Assembly (NCBI GenBank): GCA_002746365.1
Contig: NVWZ01000020.1
Coordinates: 17,116-25,845, forward strand
Source of the DNA: Thiotrichaceae bacterium
GTDB taxonomy: Bacteria; Pseudomonadota; Gammaproteobacteria; SZUA-229
DNA length: 8,730 nucleotides
Direction of reading: 5' to 3'
The notes below the pieces were generated by a model. It was not told the origin of the DNA, ran no database searches, and worked only from the letters and a program-made list of their open reading frames with translations. The position numbers and the translations under genes are program-made. This document shows, one piece after another, positions 6,479 through 8,730 of the stretch (position 1 is its first letter; each line of letters opens with the position of its first letter).

Positions 6479-7981
6479 ATGTCACATAATAATCTTAATA
6501 AGCAGAAAGGCATTGTTTTACTGGGTTTCGTTATTTTTATTATTATGGGTGTATTGGCCTATTTCTTGAATACACTATCAGTCGTTGAGATTAAACAGAA
6601 ACAGTTAGAAGTGACTACCAAAGCATTACAACAAGCCAAGCAAGCGCTTATTGCCTATGCGTTGGTTTATGGTGACATGGACAGTGACGGTGATGGAAAT
6701 GTTGATTATCCTGGTGAATATGGTTTCCTTCCATGTCCTGATTATAATGATAATGTTGCAGTACCTGAAGGCAGAGAAGATCAGTTTCAGTGTGGTGAGC
6801 AAGATGAGCCAAAAATTGGTTTTTTCCCATGGAATAGCCTGGGTGTGAAAGCACTTAAAGACTCAAGTGGCACATGTTTATTATATGCAGTCTCTGGGGC
6901 ATACAAAAATGAAACAGACCCTGATCCAAAGAAAACCATGATGTTAAATGAAGATACTAATGGAATGTTTCAGATTGTGAATCAAGCGGGCGTAATTCTT
7001 CAAGGTGTAAACCCTGAAGATAGAATTGTCGCCATAGTTTTTGCGCCAGGTAAAGCATTAGATGGACAAATTAGAAATAATACCCCCGGTACATTTTGTG
7101 GACGTGATTACGTTAACTACAGCGCATATTTAGATTTAGATGTCGTCGGCCTGACAAATAATAGTGATGTATCTGCTGGTGCAGTTAGCATTGATCAGTT
7201 CATTCACGCCACCGCACAATCAATTGCTGATACAAATCCAAATCCATATAATGATCGTTTCGTAACGATAACACGTGAAGAAATATGGTCAGCGATTCGG
7301 GCAAGGTCAGACTTTTCTCGAAAAATGACTAATTTAACCGAGGCTCTCGCTCTGTGTCTTGAAAGGTATGCGGCAACCAATACTGACAATCAGTTGCCCT
7401 GGCCCGCCCCGCTTGAATTAGATGATTATCGTGTCAATGAGAATTATGATGATCATGTTGATGAAACGCCAGGATATGCCGGTCGCTTTCCTTTTATAAT
7501 CGATCATTCAAGGGCACTGACAGGAAATGCAGGCTCAGACGAGTTATTTGATAATGCAAGCTGCAATAATATATTCGTTTCGTCCGGTGATAATGTTGAT
7601 TTACAAACAGTCGGTTCTGAATATAGGCGATTATGGGAAAACTGGAAGGACCACTTTTTTTATGTGGTATCAAAAGATTATGCACCAGACTCCTCGGATT
7701 CACCTGCGTCATGTGGGACTTGTATAACTGTGGACGAGGAAGAGCAATCTGCCATGGTTATATTTGCTGGAGCTAGACAAGGTAATCAAACTAGAACAGA
7801 GCCAATAGAGTTACTTGATGCTGATACAAAATTTGAAATAGACAACTATATGGAAAATGGGAATGAAGATGAGTTCCCTGATGAAGATGGAGAAGGAGAA
7901 TATTCCATCAACCCTCCGAATGAATATAGTTATTGTTTAAATGATAGTTCGCCGCCCGAAGCAGTCTCATGTGATGAATAA
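6479..7981 (+). CDS. Large prepilin-like minor subunit without Glu5 (GspK/PilX-like N-terminus), duplicated globular module
   Basis: 500 residues. The N-terminus KQKG|IVLLGFVIFIIMGVLAYF has a basic leader, a Gly11 cleavage site and a hydrophobic helix, but position +5 after cleavage is Gly, not Glu, as in GspK- and PilX-type subunits. After the helical stem (to about 65) comes a DxDxDG acidic loop (D66-D76), LPCP (84-87), FFPW (115-118), LLYAVSGAY (134-142) and IVAIVFAPGK (183-192). A second, similar series follows at ALALCLERYA (289-298), LPWP (306-309), GRFPF (335-339), FFYVVSKDYA (393-402) and SAMVIFAGARQGNQ (424-437). Ten cysteines suggest disulfides. The C-terminus (about 445-500) is very acidic. 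Length well exceeds usual GspK (about 300). The ATG has no visible Shine-Dalgarno sequence. Inferred role: tip or minor subunit of the filament. The 3' end overlaps the next prepilin gene by 8 bases. Confidence 0.85.
   Translation: MSHNNLNKQKGIVLLGFVIFIIMGVLAYFLNTLSVVEIKQKQLEVTTKALQQAKQALIAYALVYGDMDSDGDGNVDYPGEYGFLPCPDYNDNVAVPEGREDQFQCGEQDEPKIGFFPWNSLGVKALKDSSGTCLLYAVSGAYKNETDPDPKKTMMLNEDTNGMFQIVNQAGVILQGVNPEDRIVAIVFAPGKALDGQIRNNTPGTFCGRDYVNYSAYLDLDVVGLTNNSDVSAGAVSIDQFIHATAQSIADTNPNPYNDRFVTITREEIWSAIRARSDFSRKMTNLTEALALCLERYAATNTDNQLPWPAPLELDDYRVNENYDDHVDETPGYAGRFPFIIDHSRALTGNAGSDELFDNASCNNIFVSSGDNVDLQTVGSEYRRLWENWKDHFFYVVSKDYAPDSSDSPASCGTCITVDEEEQSAMVIFAGARQGNQTRTEPIELLDADTKFEIDNYMENGNEDEFPDEDGEGEYSINPPNEYSYCLNDSSPPEAVSCDE
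7974..7981 (+). promoter_or_regulatory. 8-base gene overlap ATGAATAA between the two prepilin genes
   Basis: The ATG at 7974-7976 lies just before the TAA (7979-7981) of the Glu5-less prepilin gene, the same spacing as the overlap at 5439-5446. No convincing ribosome site precedes it (only GAAG at 7958-7961), so initiation probably depends on termination of the upstream gene. This fits a fixed ratio of the two subunits. Confidence 0.6.
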
Positions 7982-8702
7982 ATATTCACAAAAAGGATTT
8001 AGTTTAATTGAGCTGGCTGTTGTGCTAGTTATTATTGGAACGTTAGTCGGAAGCTTTATAGGCACGCTTGGCTCAAGGATTGATACCTCTCGACTAAATG
8101 ATACTAGAGATCAGCTAGAGGAAATAAAAATTGCACTGTATGGTTTTGCGATGTCACAAGCTAACCCGCGTTTGCCGTGTCCTGATGCAGACAATGATGG
8201 TCAGGAAGATCCAGCTGGTGGAGGAGTCTGTGCTATACAAAATACGAGAGGTGGTTTGCCCTGGCAAACGCTGGGAATACCGAGAGGTGATGTATGGGGT
8301 TCAAATTTCAGTTATTGGGCAAATCGTTTGTATACCGGTATTCCTCCAGCAAATTTTATTCTAACTACGGATGGTACTAATGTTGGGCAAATCCGTACAA
8401 CTGTAAATGCCGGTGGTAATACCATATCGAATAATGTTGCAGCTGTAATATTTTCACATGGAAAAAACCAGTATGGTAGTACAGATGTTTCAGGTTTTGC
8501 TCGACCTGCTGTGCCAGCTGGTGGTGCATATAATGATGAACGTGAAAATCAAGATGTAGATGCAGTAGGGCCAGTAGTATTCGTTAGTCGAGCAATTACA
8601 GATGAAAATGCGCCCCTGGTGTTCGATGATATTATAATCTGGATTTCAGAATATGAACTCAAAGGAAAAATGGTACAAGCAGGTGCTTTGCCTAGAGATT
8701 AG
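7974..8702 (+). CDS. Prepilin with canonical type III signal and LPCP/DxDxDG globular module
   Basis: 242 residues from ATG 7974. The earlier in-frame ATG at 7941 would give an 11-residue longer, atypical leader and a 41-base overlap. The leader MNKYSQKG is followed by FSLIELAVVLVIIGTLVGSF: cleavage after Gly8, N-methyl-Phe9 and Glu13 at +5, so it should be processed by a prepilin peptidase. The helical stem runs to about residue 60. The globular part begins LPCP (67-70) leading straight into D71-x-D73-x-D75-G76-x-x-D79, a calcium-type loop. C69 and C86 could pair across it. Next come GGLPWQTLGIPRGDVWG (93-109), FSYWANRLYTG (112-122), NNVAAVIFSHGKNQYG (153-168) and a C-terminal FDDIIIWIS (217-225) ending in AGALPRD. 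The same landmarks recur in the upstream prepilin. It is too large and too specialised to be an obvious major pilin; a minor pseudopilin is more likely. Confidence 0.9.
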   Translation: MNKYSQKGFSLIELAVVLVIIGTLVGSFIGTLGSRIDTSRLNDTRDQLEEIKIALYGFAMSQANPRLPCPDADNDGQEDPAGGGVCAIQNTRGGLPWQTLGIPRGDVWGSNFSYWANRLYTGIPPANFILTTDGTNVGQIRTTVNAGGNTISNNVAAVIFSHGKNQYGSTDVSGFARPAVPAGGAYNDERENQDVDAVGPVVFVSRAITDENAPLVFDDIIIWISEYELKGKMVQAGALPRD

Positions 8703-8730
8703 ATAGACTAAAACAGACATTCCCCGCTTC
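8703..8730. other. Window end, no feature seen
   Basis: 28 bases after the prepilin stop. No hairpin with a T-run, ribosome site or start codon is visible, so the operon may continue beyond the window. Confidence 0.5.

Noticed and set aside
7941..7973. Upstream ATG (7941) and GTG (7971) as starts of the second prepilin
   Set aside because: ATG 7974 gives a normal short basic leader before Gly-Phe and an 8-base overlap like the one at 5439; the longer leader is atypical. GTG 7971 would add only one residue and cannot be fully excluded.

Overview
The window is one strand of a tightly packed operon for a type IV filament machine (type IV pilus / type II secretion superfamily), closest in layout to an MSHA-pilus-like locus. 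Eight genes, all on the + strand, fill almost the whole window. The largest gap between genes is 24 bases and three junctions overlap. The DNA is AT-rich (roughly 40% GC by eye). The gene content and inner-membrane/periplasm architecture point to a Gram-negative proteobacterium, gamma- or beta-; the sequence alone does not settle which. I see no RNA gene, insertion sequence, CRISPR array, phage gene or clear terminator.

Layout. (1) 1-914: 3' part of a membrane-anchored TPR protein in the position and style of MshN, cut by the window's left edge. (2) 927-2642: complete assembly ATPase of the GspE/PilB/MshE family. (3) 2667-3875: complete GspF/PilC/MshG inner-membrane platform protein with a GTG start. 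(4) 3875-5446: a 523-residue bitopic protein in which a large cytoplasmic domain of the PilM/GspL position is joined through one membrane helix to a PilN-like periplasmic part. (5) 5439-6050: a bitopic PilO/GspM-like protein. (6) 6061-6459: a small secreted periplasmic protein in the PilP/MshK/GspC position. (7) 6479-7981: a 500-residue prepilin-like protein that lacks the conserved Glu5. (8) 7974-8702: a 242-residue prepilin with a canonical cleavage site and Glu5. The last 28 bases hold no recognisable feature.

How they fit together. The ATPase and platform protein drive polymerisation. Proteins 4, 5 and 6 look like the inner-membrane/periplasmic alignment complex that links the motor to an outer-membrane secretin encoded elsewhere, probably upstream. 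The TPR protein is probably an accessory of secretin or assembly. Proteins 7 and 8 are filament subunits, probably minor or tip subunits. Their globular domains share an unusual module (LPCP, a DxDxDG calcium-type loop, a Pro-Trp, a Tyr-rich strand and a V-I-F strand), and protein 7 appears to carry it twice.

The motor genes are standard. The fused alignment protein, the small WVNG protein and the large modular prepilins make this locus differ from textbook MSHA, T4P and T2SS loci. I recall similar proteins, mostly annotated as hypothetical, beside GspE/GspF genes in betaproteobacteria; that is memory, not a search. No secretin, prepilin peptidase, retraction ATPase or obvious major pilin lies inside this window.
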